From DASVUS01 sp036388675 (GTDB lineage: Bacteria; Armatimonadota; Abditibacteriia; Abditibacteriales; Abditibacteriaceae), in assembly GCA_036388675.1 (NCBI GenBank), contig DASVRI010000009.1, positions 66,652 to 130,651 of the forward strand: a DNA stretch of 64,000 nucleotides. The letters are read 5' to 3'. Positions 35,267 to 43,918 of the stretch are shown one piece after another. Every line of letters begins with the position of its first letter. Position 1 is the first letter of the stretch. The notes below the pieces were generated by a model. It did not search any database. It had not been told where the DNA came from and saw only the letters and a program-made list of their open reading frames with translations. Position numbers and translations under genes: made by a program.

Positions 35267-37519
35267 ATGAAACGTAAGCTATGCCACAAGCAAGGTTCAC
35301 TGTTGGCGCTGCTCGCTATGTCAATGAGTGGATTGATGTTGGCATCAGTTGCTCATGCGCAAAGCGAAGCAACAAACGGCACCTGGGCATTCACGCCGCC
35401 GCGCGATGAGTTCAGCGCGGACGCGTTGCTCGATTTGCGCTATCTCAATGAGAAAGTGGCGGGGCAGAGTGGCTTTGTGCGCCGTTCCGCCGATGGCAAC
35501 GACTTCGTGCTGGGCAACGGCAAACCGGCACGCTTCTGGTCCATCCTCTCTTTTTATAAGAACGAGGAGAACCCCGAATGGAGTCATCATGCGCGTTGGC
35601 TGGCCAAACGCGGCGTCAACCTGGTGCGCTTGTTTGGAGACCTCTTTTCAGATGAGAACTCCAAGCTCACCGATATTCGTATCCGTGAGCGCGACAAGGT
35701 ATGGCGTTCTGTTGCCGCTTTCAAAAAAGAAGGCATTTATACCAGTTACATGCCGTTTTGGTCGCACGTTGTCAGCAGCAAGCACCTCAAATCGTGGGGC
35801 ATACCAGGTGATGAAGACCAAAGCCCCAGTGGCTTGCTCTTTTTCGACACGACAATGCAAAGCGGCTACAAATCGTGGCTCAAGCAGATGTTCGACACAA
35901 AGAATCCTTACACCGGCCTTCGGCTGGCCGATGATGCATCGCTCGCAATCATTGAGTTGCAGAACGAAGACTCGTTGCTATTCTGGACCGCGCAGGGCAT
36001 CAAAGGTCAGCAGCTTCGTAACCTTGAGAAGCTGTATGGCGATTTTTTGATTAAGAAATACGGCTCGCTCGACAAAGCGAGCGCCACCTGGCTGGCTGCG
36101 GGCGCCGCCGATTTAACTTTTCAGGAAGGCGGCAAAGACGACTTCGCACAGGGACGTGCTGGCCTTTACATCACCTGGCAATTGACGCAGCCGCAGACCG
36201 GCTACAAAGCGGTTCGCTTAGCGGATCAGCTTCAGTTCCTCGGTGAGACGATGCGCAACTTCAACGCCGAGATGGTTCGCTACCTGCGCCAAGACCTGGG
36301 CTGCAAGCAGCTCATCAACGCGGGCAACTGGAAGACAGCCGACCCGGTGCTGCTTAACGATGTCGAGCGATGGAGCTACACCGTGGGCGATGTCATCTCC
36401 GTCAACAGGTATTACACCGGCATTCACAACGGCCCCCGCGCCGGCTGGTCATGGGATGTGGGTGACACCTTCACTCATGCGACGGCTCTACTCGACCCTC
36501 GCAGTCTGCCGCTCAACATGAAGCAGGTCGCCGGTTTCCCTAACGTAGTCTCCGAAAGTGGCTGGATTGCACCCAGCAAGTACCAAACGGAAGGGCCTTT
36601 TCTGACAGCAGCGTATGGCTCCCTCACCGGCGTTGATACCGTCATCCCGCAAAGCATTGGTAGTAGCGAATGGCAAAATTCAGCTGATGGCAAGTGGCAT
36701 CAGGGCACGCCCCAAACTCTTGGTCAGTTTCCCGCTGCCGCACTGATGTTCCGTAATGGCTACATCAAGAAAGGCGCGCCCGTGGTGCATGAAGAGCGCA
36801 CAATGGCGGACTTGTGGAATCGCCGCGATCCACTTATCGCAGAAGACAAAAGCTTCGACCCGAACCGCGACGCCGGCAGCGGCGGCTCCAAGAACAATCT
36901 CAAATCGGCGGTGAACCCCTTGGCGTTTTTAGTCGGCCCGGTGCAAGTGAAATATGGCGGCGATCCTAAGAAAACTAGCATCGCTAACTTGAAGCCGTTC
37001 ATCAATGAAACCGCGAAGAATATTCGCAGCAATACGGGCGAAATCAACCTCGATTACGGTAATGGTTTATGCACCGTCAATACACCGCTTGCCCAGGGCG
37101 CAACGGGTTTCATGGAGAACTTTCTCACCATCAAGCTGAGTGATGTGACGCTGCGTTCCACCAACGAGTACTCGACAATCAGCGTGGTGTCGATGGACGC
37201 CAAGCCAATTCGCCAGTCGCGCAAACTCCTCGTGCAGGTCGGAACGATAGTGCGTCCGACTGGTTGGCAGGAGAAAGATGCCACATTCGAAGACGACAGC
37301 AAAAAGCCGGTGCAAGGAAAGCAGATTGTTGCCGTGGGCAAAACGCCCTTCCAAATCACCAACATCGACGCGACGGTTGTCGTGAACAATCCGTCACTTA
37401 GATCCGCAACCTTACTCGACATCAACGGCATGGCTGTAGGTGCTATTCCTGCGATGCGCCAAGGTGCAACCTTCAGCGTCAAGCTGCCGTCCAATGCGAT
37501 GTATGTCGTGTTGCGTTAA
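35267..37519 (+). CDS. Exported GH-A clan glycoside hydrolase
   Basis: A 750-residue exported protein with a clear signal peptide (LLALLAMSMSGLMLASVAHAQ). The main domain is a TIM barrel of the GH-A type: the first strand has GKPARFWSILSF, then RWLAKRGVNLVRLFGDLF, and the acid/base motif is in LAIIELQNEDSLLFW (Asn-Glu, about 228). A nucleophile candidate is the Glu of FPNVVSESGWIAP (about 427). A C-terminal beta-sandwich follows (NIDATVVVNNPSLRSATLLDINGMAVG). Proteins of this layout are beta-galactosidase- or agarase-like, but specificity is not readable. The GntR-type operator site 2 lies 115 bp upstream, so it is a probable target of that regulator. Confidence 0.8.
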   Translation: MKRKLCHKQGSLLALLAMSMSGLMLASVAHAQSEATNGTWAFTPPRDEFSADALLDLRYLNEKVAGQSGFVRRSADGNDFVLGNGKPARFWSILSFYKNEENPEWSHHARWLAKRGVNLVRLFGDLFSDENSKLTDIRIRERDKVWRSVAAFKKEGIYTSYMPFWSHVVSSKHLKSWGIPGDEDQSPSGLLFFDTTMQSGYKSWLKQMFDTKNPYTGLRLADDASLAIIELQNEDSLLFWTAQGIKGQQLRNLEKLYGDFLIKKYGSLDKASATWLAAGAADLTFQEGGKDDFAQGRAGLYITWQLTQPQTGYKAVRLADQLQFLGETMRNFNAEMVRYLRQDLGCKQLINAGNWKTADPVLLNDVERWSYTVGDVISVNRYYTGIHNGPRAGWSWDVGDTFTHATALLDPRSLPLNMKQVAGFPNVVSESGWIAPSKYQTEGPFLTAAYGSLTGVDTVIPQSIGSSEWQNSADGKWHQGTPQTLGQFPAAALMFRNGYIKKGAPVVHEERTMADLWNRRDPLIAEDKSFDPNRDAGSGGSKNNLKSAVNPLAFLVGPVQVKYGGDPKKTSIANLKPFINETAKNIRSNTGEINLDYGNGLCTVNTPLAQGATGFMENFLTIKLSDVTLRSTNEYSTISVVSMDAKPIRQSRKLLVQVGTIVRPTGWQEKDATFEDDSKKPVQGKQIVAVGKTPFQITNIDATVVVNNPSLRSATLLDINGMAVGAIPAMRQGATFSVKLPSNAMYVVLR

Positions 37520-37566
37520 TGACAGAAACGCCGCGCTGATTCTGATTCGTTCTCCAAACACCCATC

Positions 37567-38349
37567 ATGAAAACTCATCACATGCCTTTCTCCGCTGCAC
37601 TGTTTTGCTCTGCTCTCGTCACGAGCGGATGTTTGCCCGCAGATGCGGAAACCATCAACATCCTTCCCATAGGTGATAGCATCACGCAGGGTGGGCGCAG
37701 AGATAGGGCCGAATACACCTATCGCTATCCGCTGTTCTACAAACTTAAAGACGCCGGATACGATGTCAATTTCATCGGTTCTCTGAATTCGGGACTAAAC
37801 CCGGACGCTAAATGGCCGGATAAAAACGGCATCGCATTCGACCTTGACCATGAAGGTCACTACGGCTGGAAAACAGCTGCGGTGTGCGACAAGTTGGCAG
37901 AGTGGAGCACCGCCTGGGGAGCCACGCCCGACATCGCGCTGATTCATCTTGGCACCAACGATCAGGACTCCAAAGATTTCAACGCCGCCATCGTGCAGCC
38001 TCTCAAGGATATGGTAACGTTCCTGCGCACCAAGAACCCTCGTATTGCTGTGTTAATTGGCCACCTCAATTTCAATGGTGGCAGCGCGGTGACAATTCGG
38101 CCCCTGGTGGAAGCGATGGCCAAAGAGATCAGCACCAAAGAGTCACCTGTAATGACGGTTGTGACCTACGAAGGATGGATTGAAAACCCCGATCAGGCCG
38201 GAAGCGACACCTTCGACTGGGCACATCCCAATGAACAAGGTCAGGCCAAACTGGCGGATAGATGGTTTGCTGCCATGAGGCCGTTGTTGACCGGCCTCGC
38301 CGCTGCGCCCACGAGTCCTCAAGCGGCCCCGGCCTCGGCAAATCCGTAA
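37567..38349 (+). CDS. Exported SGNH/GDSL esterase
   Basis: A 260-residue exported SGNH hydrolase. A signal peptide ends near SALVTSGCLPADA; the cysteine there may be lipidated but the lipobox is atypical. Catalytic blocks are visible: block I ILPIGDSITQGG with the Ser nucleophile (about 37), the block II glycine perhaps in FIGSLNSG, block III LIHLGTNDQD with Asn, and block V DWAHPNEQGQ with Asp and His. Such enzymes remove acetyl or other acyl groups from polysaccharides. It starts 47 bp after the GH-A hydrolase and is probably cotranscribed, so deacetylation of the same substrate is likely. Confidence 0.88.
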   Translation: MKTHHMPFSAALFCSALVTSGCLPADAETINILPIGDSITQGGRRDRAEYTYRYPLFYKLKDAGYDVNFIGSLNSGLNPDAKWPDKNGIAFDLDHEGHYGWKTAAVCDKLAEWSTAWGATPDIALIHLGTNDQDSKDFNAAIVQPLKDMVTFLRTKNPRIAVLIGHLNFNGGSAVTIRPLVEAMAKEISTKESPVMTVVTYEGWIENPDQAGSDTFDWAHPNEQGQAKLADRWFAAMRPLLTGLAAAPTSPQAAPASANP

Positions 38350-39076
38350 GCAAAATCTTCTTGAGCATTCACTCCGTCGCGCGATATATTTTCTCCAACG
38401 GCCTTTTTCGACATGCGCTCGCTCAACGAGAAAGTCGCCCACCTTATGCAAACAGATGTATGAGCATAGCCGCTTGTAAGTGCATCACCAGCTTCTCAAC
38501 AAAAGGTATGCGATAAAAGGCTGGTTCGACATTTGTAGGGCGTGGGCAGTAGCCCAACACAAACCGAATAACAATCTGAATAAGCAGCACCATTTAAATT
38601 GGTGCCGCTTATTGTCGTCAGTGCCAAATCAGCAGCATGGAGCCGAGGCCCACTGCTAGATGGCATCGTCTACTGCTGCGCACTGGCTCCTGGCGCATCA
38701 TGCCATGTGAATACCCGCCACCACACCCCTATCACTTTCCCGTTCGGTGTCGCTGCCGGTGCTTACCTGACAACATAATGGTGTTTACTACGGCGGTTAT
38801 GAGTGAATTCTCATGCAATTCTTAACATTCTTCTCATAAACTCCTGGGACACCCACGACATTATAAGTATGGCCGGTCGTTTTCTGTTAAAGTGACTTCC
38901 AGACTACTCCTTAGAGTGCCTTCGCTATTGCTGTATGTCATGCTTCCAATAGCCATAACGCGATCATGACGTTGACGAGATTGCCTCAATAAGGTGGCCG
39001 CAGCCGGTTTAGGATGGCAACAAACTCTCGGCTTAGTTCTTCTTTCGCAGTGTAGATCGGGGCCGGTCTCATTGAT
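38350..39076. other. 727-bp intergenic stretch
   Basis: No gene is supported. Contents: an imperfect hairpin at 38579-38613 that may end the SGNH transcript, and an 11-bp-phased series TTCTCAT / TTCTTAA / CTTCTCAT starting at 38808, 38819 and 38830, which might be a response-regulator site for the PAP2 gene. Confidence 0.45.
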
Positions 39077-39745
39077 ATGCCAGCAACATCTGCGGTGCCG
39101 TTGATGACCTCTAAAACAACCTCGAATGATCCAGCCATGGAACAGAAAAATTGCTCTCCAGCGACCTGCGTGCCCGCCTCAATTGAATCCGCAAACATGC
39201 GCCGGCCCTGGATGCGTTATGTCATTCCTCTTATCAGCGGTATCATACTGGCCCTGGTTTGCCTGGCACCTGACACCGAAGGTCACAGACAGACCGCAAA
39301 GCTATTAAGTGGACCTATATATCGGGCCGATATTGCTCTGGGTGGCGCGCTGCTTCTGTTTACTGCTCGTCAGCACTTCAAGCAGAGGCTATGGCAGTTG
39401 CTCGATCTTAGTATCTGCTGTTCTCTTTTGATATTAAGCCTGCATCTACTGATTCATTTACCACGCCCATTAAGACATGGTCATGGATTTTCTCCGGGCT
39501 TTCCCAGCGGTCATACGACTTTGGTTTTTGGCCTCGCCTGGTTAATCTTAGAAAGCTATCCTCAAGTGTCCGCCTTGTGGTTTGGAGTGGCCATAGCGAT
39601 CGGCTGGTCACGAATAGCACTGCACTCCCACTTCCCCTATCAAGTGTTTTGCGGCGGCGCGTTCGGTGTCGCTCTGGGTTGGTGGGTCAGCCACTCTCCA
39701 CGAGGAGTCATTCTCCCTCGCTGTCTCTGTATTCGTTCCCACTAA
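39077..39745 (+). CDS. PAP2-superfamily membrane protein
   Basis: A 222-residue PAP2 (phosphatidic acid phosphatase type 2) family membrane protein with about five hydrophobic segments (YVIPLISGIILALVCLA, ADIALGGALLLFTA, LLDLSICCSLLILSLHLLIHL and two near the end). The central motif PSGHTTLVFG and the SR...H part of motif 3 (SRIALHSHFPYQ) are present. The first-motif lysine is a histidine (HLLIHLPRP) and the usual final Asp is Gln. Catalysis as a lipid or pyrophosphate phosphatase is therefore uncertain. The start is not decided: in-frame ATGs lie at 39077, 39137 and 39197 and none has a strong ribosome site. A second PAP2 gene follows. Confidence 0.78.
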   Translation: MPATSAVPLMTSKTTSNDPAMEQKNCSPATCVPASIESANMRRPWMRYVIPLISGIILALVCLAPDTEGHRQTAKLLSGPIYRADIALGGALLLFTARQHFKQRLWQLLDLSICCSLLILSLHLLIHLPRPLRHGHGFSPGFPSGHTTLVFGLAWLILESYPQVSALWFGVAIAIGWSRIALHSHFPYQVFCGGAFGVALGWWVSHSPRGVILPRCLCIRSH

Positions 39746-39882
39746 AGACCTCTTGCATAAGTGCGCTTCTACGCAATCGCGCCCGTGAGGCAGCGGGCTG
39801 ATTCGCTTCAGCAAGTCCGCTGCCTCATGGGCGCGGTTGGGGAAAACAGCCGTCACCAAGACTTATGCAAGAAGTCTTTAGT
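39741..39882. repeat. Fold-back element family A, copy 1
   Basis: A 142-bp fold-back unit. Its 22-base terminal inverted repeats (39741-39762, 39861-39882) differ at one base, and an inner inverted pair around CGCCCGTGAGGCAGCGG extends the hairpin. It is closely similar in layout to copy 2 at 52597-52740. It overlaps the last codons of the PAP2 gene. Confidence 0.85.
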
Positions 39883-40028
39883 TCTTTCCTCGCTCCAGGT
39901 TTCTCCTCCGGGTTTCTATGGAGTTGCTGAAGTCCCTTTGCCATACAAAGCGGTTCTGAGAAAACTCTCAAGGAGTACTCAGGAACTTCTTGCATACTGC
40001 AACAGAGATATTAGCCGAAAGCGAGTCT

Positions 40029-40712
40029 ATGTTCAGTATCCTGCCCTACCGTGCGGCCTTGGCCGCTGCGACTTTCTCGTTGTGCTGGCTACTGTTGGCG
40101 CAGGCGCAACAAGCCTCCTCACAAACAGCCTTGTCCTCGCCCTTTGCCCTAAGTGCAGCGTCGCCCGTGAATGCAGATTCGCCTGGAGATTCGCACCTGA
40201 ACGCAGCGTCGTTCAATCGTAACTCCGGCGGAAGTGAAGCGCGATTCGCTTCGGGCACCGGCAGCGTCATTTACATAGCGGCGGGCACGCTGCTACCACT
40301 GCTCGAAGATGAAAAAGATGGAAAAGATCACTCGCTGCGCACCGCGGATTCGCTGCTCACCAGCACCTTGATTACTGAGGCACTCAAGCGCCTGGTGGGT
40401 GAAAAACGACCCGATGACTCAGCACGCACCAGTTTCCCTTCGGGCCATGCCACAGCCGCTTTTGCCGTCGCCACCATGCAGGCGCACTTTCACCCCAAGC
40501 AGGCGTTGCTATGGTATGGCGGTGCAACACTGATTGCCGCTTCGCGTGTGCAACTCCACCGGCACTATGTTCATGATGTCGTGGCGGGAGCCGCCGTCGG
40601 CTACCTGACGTCACGCTTTGAGCTGAGCCGTCCGCGCGGGTTGATTCTCGCGCCTTTCATCAAATCCCGTAAGGCAGGCGGCAACGGCCTCAGCTTCAAT
40701 ATGAGCTTTTAA
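40029..40712 (+). CDS. PAP2-family phosphatase, exported
   Basis: A 227-residue PAP2-family phosphatase with all three motifs: K-x6-RP as KRLVGEKRP, PSGHATAAF, and SRVQLHRHYVHDVVAG with the terminal Asp. It begins with a signal-peptide-like segment (ALAAATFSLCWLLLAQA) and has fewer hydrophobic segments than the preceding PAP2 gene, so the catalytic domain may be periplasmic like class A acid phosphatases or KdtB-type LPS enzymes. I use ATG 40029; the open frame reaches back to a TTG at 39990. GAGTACTC lies 49 bp upstream of the ATG. Substrate unknown. Confidence 0.85.
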   Translation: MFSILPYRAALAAATFSLCWLLLAQAQQASSQTALSSPFALSAASPVNADSPGDSHLNAASFNRNSGGSEARFASGTGSVIYIAAGTLLPLLEDEKDGKDHSLRTADSLLTSTLITEALKRLVGEKRPDDSARTSFPSGHATAAFAVATMQAHFHPKQALLWYGGATLIAASRVQLHRHYVHDVVAGAAVGYLTSRFELSRPRGLILAPFIKSRKAGGNGLSFNMSF

Positions 40713-40840
40713 GAGATGACCATGATAATCAAGATGCAGCTAAGTGCGCGAAAATGCAGGCGCCGCGCACAGGGATAAAACTGTTTGCAGAGTGACAGGA
40801 CGACTGAGCGGCAGACGACCGCTTAACAGGACGAACTTTT

Positions 40841-41638
40841 ATGCAATTAGCACAAACCGACAAGAACCACGGCCACGATCTGATGAGCAAAGTTCCGGCT
40901 GTCACGGTCGCGTTCTGGGTCATTAAAATCTGTGCCACGACAGTTGGCGAAACCGGCGGCGACGCTCTTTCTATGACGTTGAAACTGGGCTATGGCGTCA
41001 GCAGCCTCATTTTTCTCGTGTTCTTCGGCATCGCGCTCGCCGTTCAGATTACATCCAAACGGTACCACCCCTTCTCATACTGGGCTGTGGTGGTCACCAC
41101 TACGACGGTGGGCACCACGATGTCGGATTACCTGGATCGCACCATCGGGCTGGGCTATATCAAGTCCTCGGTTTTTCTTTTTTGCGCTGTTCTCGCTATC
41201 CTGTTCGCGTGGCGCCGCGCTACAGGAAAGATCGAGTTCGAGAACATCGCCACCAGAAAAGACGAAACCTTTTATTGGGTGGCGATTCTGGTCTCGAACA
41301 CGCTCGGCACGGCCCTGGGCGATTTCGTGGCCGACGATACGGGCCTAGGCTTCCAGGGCGGCGCGCTCCTGTTCGCCGGTTTAATCGCAACCGTAGCAGC
41401 GGCCTATTTTTGGACAAAAATCTCGCCCGCCGTGCTGTTTTGGACCGCTTATATCCTGACGCGCCCGCTGGGAGCGACACTGGGCGATACTTTGACTAAG
41501 CCGCTCGCACAGGGTGGTCTCAATCTGAGTCGCATTACGTCTTCGCTGGTCATCGCCGCGTTCATGATTATCGGCATCATCTGGACATCGCGCCGCGAAC
41601 ACAGAGTGGCTCAGAGCGCCGCAACAGCGATTCCTTAA
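40841..41638 (+). CDS. COG4705-type membrane protein
   Basis: A 265-residue integral membrane protein of the COG4705 group (uncharacterised membrane-anchored proteins often beside two-component genes). It has about eight hydrophobic helices in four pairs, and each pair begins with a variant of one motif: TTVGETGGD (about 28), TTVGTTMSD (about 90), NTLGTALGD (about 155) and RPLGATLGD (about 213). This fourfold internal repeat, each ending in Asp, suggests duplication of a two-helix unit with the acidic residues facing a common site. It lies 51 bp before the response regulator and may be cotranscribed. Function is not known. Confidence 0.8.
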   Translation: MQLAQTDKNHGHDLMSKVPAVTVAFWVIKICATTVGETGGDALSMTLKLGYGVSSLIFLVFFGIALAVQITSKRYHPFSYWAVVVTTTTVGTTMSDYLDRTIGLGYIKSSVFLFCAVLAILFAWRRATGKIEFENIATRKDETFYWVAILVSNTLGTALGDFVADDTGLGFQGGALLFAGLIATVAAAYFWTKISPAVLFWTAYILTRPLGATLGDTLTKPLAQGGLNLSRITSSLVIAAFMIIGIIWTSRREHRVAQSAATAIP

Positions 41639-41689
41639 GCACTGCGCAAGGACTGGCATAACTTTTCGGCGCCGGACAATAGATGAGAT

Positions 41690-42364
41690 ATGAAGGTTTT
41701 GATTGTCGAAGACAATGCCAGCGTCGCGCGTTTCATGGAGCAGGCGGCGAGCGAAGCCGGTTACACGACGCAGGTCGAGGGCGACGGCCTCAAGGCGCTG
41801 CAAGTCGCGCAGGCAATGCGTTTCGACCTGATTTTGCTCGATGTCATGCTGCCCGGCTTGAGCGGCTTCGAAGTGTGCCGCTGTTTGCGGGCGGCGGGCG
41901 TTACGTCGCTGGTTCTCATCATCACGGCGCGCGACACGACCGAAGATAAAGTCGAAGGGCTGGATGCCGGCGCCGATGATTACATCGCCAAGCCGTTCAA
42001 AGTGGTTGAACTGCTGGCGCGGATGCGGGCACTCTTGCGGCGTAGCGCCTCGTCTTCGACGGTTCTCACAGTCGCTGATTTAACGCTCGATCCAGCCACG
42101 CGGCAAGCCTCACGCGGCGGCAAAGCGATCTCTCTTTCGGCTACCGAGTACTCGCTTCTGGAGTATCTGATGCGCCATCCTAACCGCGTGCTGCCGCGCT
42201 CGACGATTCTGGACCATGTATGGCAATACAACTTTAGCGGCAGCGACAATGTGCTGGATGTGTACATCATGTATCTGCGCAATAAGATTGATAAAGGTCA
42301 AGCGCAGCGCCTGATTCACACAGCGCGCGGCGTCGGTTTTCGCCTGGGCGACGATGTGGCTTAA
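41690..42364 (+). CDS. OmpR/PhoB-family response regulator (QseB-like)
   Basis: A 224-residue response regulator. The receiver domain has the acidic pair VEDN, the phosphoacceptor Asp in LILLDVMLPGLSGFEV (about 51), the conserved Thr in IITARD and Lys in AKPFK. The C-terminal winged helix runs from LDPATRQASRGGKAISLSATEYSLLEYLMRHPNRVL to IHTARGVGFRLG. Its 3' end overlaps the histidine kinase start by 11 bp, which marks a two-component pair. GAGTACTC is read here as the EYS of SATEYSLLEY. Targets unknown; nearby membrane and PAP2 genes are candidates. Confidence 0.93.
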   Translation: MKVLIVEDNASVARFMEQAASEAGYTTQVEGDGLKALQVAQAMRFDLILLDVMLPGLSGFEVCRCLRAAGVTSLVLIITARDTTEDKVEGLDAGADDYIAKPFKVVELLARMRALLRRSASSSTVLTVADLTLDPATRQASRGGKAISLSATEYSLLEYLMRHPNRVLPRSTILDHVWQYNFSGSDNVLDVYIMYLRNKIDKGQAQRLIHTARGVGFRLGDDVA

Positions 42365-43673
42365 AATGATGTGGCCCAACTCGATTCGCGCTCGCATGAC
42401 GGTGGGCTTCGCCTTCTTCATCGCGTTTTTGATGCTGGCGGTATGCGCGGCATTTTTCGTCTACACAAGTCGCAGCGACCGCAAAAACGCTGATGCGCGG
42501 CTGGCCTTCGCCGCTCTGGAAATCCAACGCGAACTGCGCGACGGGGAACACTCTCTCAAAGACCCCGCCGAACTGGTGCGCGAGGAAAACGAAGAGCTGC
42601 GGGCCGCCGATGTCGCCATCATGGTTGTGGACAAGGGCAACCGCGTCTTAGCGCAATCGCGGCGCGCAGTGCTGCACTGGCCTCCCCAGGGTGACGAATG
42701 GCGCACCACCAATTTTCAAGTCGGCACGCATACGGTTGTTATCGGCGTCGAGTGGCACAAAACCGCAAAAGCCTTGCACGAGCGCACTCTGTTTCTACTG
42801 GGTTTGAGCGCGTTCGTGGTGGCGTTTTCTTCGCTGGGCGCGTGGGTTCTGGTTGGCCGCACACTGGCGCCGATTGACGGGCTGGCGCGACAGGCCACAG
42901 CCGCTTCGACCGAAAGTCTGCGGGTGCAGTTGGCAGCGCCTTCGCCCGATGCCGAGATCACTCACCTGGTTGTCACGCTCAACGATTTGCTGGCGCGGCT
43001 GGGCGAAACCGCCGCCACTCGCGGGCGCTTCTACGCCGCCGCATCGCACGAGCTTCGCACGCCCCTTCAAGCTCTCACAGGACACCTCGAAGTCGCACTC
43101 AGCCGCCAACGTGACGCAGAGGATTACAAAAGCGCGCTGCATGAAGCCCACTCGCAAGCCGAGCGATTGACTGCACTCGTGCAGGATTTGCTGCTGCTCA
43201 ACCAGTTGGAGGCGGATACCTCACGTCCGCCCGGTGTACTGCTCGATATTGGAGATATGTGCGTCAGCGAGTTAAGCCCTCTGCGCTCACTCGCCGCAGA
43301 GCGCGGCCTGACCATTGAACTGTCGCTGCCCGACGCTTGCGAAATCAGTGCGTCCTGGAATCACGCGACAATGCTGCTCCGCAACCTGCTTGAAAACGCC
43401 GTCAAATACGCCACACGGGGCGGCAACGTGCGCGTGCAACTGATTCAAAGTACTTTGACCATCTGCAACGACTGTGCGCCGGTCGCCGGCTGGGACACCA
43501 ACAAGTATTTTGAGCCGTTCTTTCGCCCGGATGCTTCGCGCAACAGTCAAACCGGCGGTAATGGCCTGGGCCTGGCAATCTGCAAAGCAATTTGCACCAG
43601 CAACGGCTGGGACATCTCGTTGCATCACGATGTCGGTGGCGTCTGCGCTCTGGTGCGCTTCAAAGGCGTTTAG
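42354..43673 (+). CDS. Membrane sensor histidine kinase with atypical ATP lid region
   Basis: A 439-residue sensor kinase with two membrane helices (MTVGFAFFIAFLMLAVCAAFFVY and LFLLGLSAFVVAFSSLGAWVLVG), a periplasmic loop of about 95 residues, a HAMP region, the dimerisation/phosphoacceptor box AASHELRTPLQALTGHLEV and an ATPase domain with N box NLLENAVKYA and G2 box GGNGLGLAI. The G1 box (usually DxGxG) reads NDCAPVAG, so it lacks the normal glycines and the adenine-contacting Asp is displaced. The kinase may bind ATP poorly or function mainly as a phosphatase. Start ATG 42354 overlaps the regulator; 42366 and 42369 are alternatives. Confidence 0.9.
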   Translation: MWLKMMWPNSIRARMTVGFAFFIAFLMLAVCAAFFVYTSRSDRKNADARLAFAALEIQRELRDGEHSLKDPAELVREENEELRAADVAIMVVDKGNRVLAQSRRAVLHWPPQGDEWRTTNFQVGTHTVVIGVEWHKTAKALHERTLFLLGLSAFVVAFSSLGAWVLVGRTLAPIDGLARQATAASTESLRVQLAAPSPDAEITHLVVTLNDLLARLGETAATRGRFYAAASHELRTPLQALTGHLEVALSRQRDAEDYKSALHEAHSQAERLTALVQDLLLLNQLEADTSRPPGVLLDIGDMCVSELSPLRSLAAERGLTIELSLPDACEISASWNHATMLLRNLLENAVKYATRGGNVRVQLIQSTLTICNDCAPVAGWDTNKYFEPFFRPDASRNSQTGGNGLGLAICKAICTSNGWDISLHHDVGGVCALVRFKGV

Positions 43674-43918
43674 GGGACCAGTCAAACCACATCGCAGTTC
43701 ATACATAACGATCCACACACGCATTGCGGATGCATGTCTCCTGCAGGCTGGCCGTTTCAGGATGGAAAATTCAATATCTGTGAACTGAAGGGACAATAGG
43801 TGGGACAAGGTCTCTTTTCGAAGACGGTCGGGCACGGCATGTGCTCAACCTCACAGTGAACTTGAGAAAAGAGGTGTTTGCCATAGCACAGAACAGCCAG
43901 GCCGAATCAGCAGGAGCA

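Noticed and set aside
39744..39882. Possible complete insertion sequence
   Set aside because: Only about 140 bp with no coding capacity; at most a non-autonomous element.
42354..43673. Assigning the two-component pair as PhoB/PhoR
   Set aside because: The regulator and kinase look like the QseB/QseC branch and the pair lies 10 kb or more from the pst genes; there is no PAS domain typical of PhoR.
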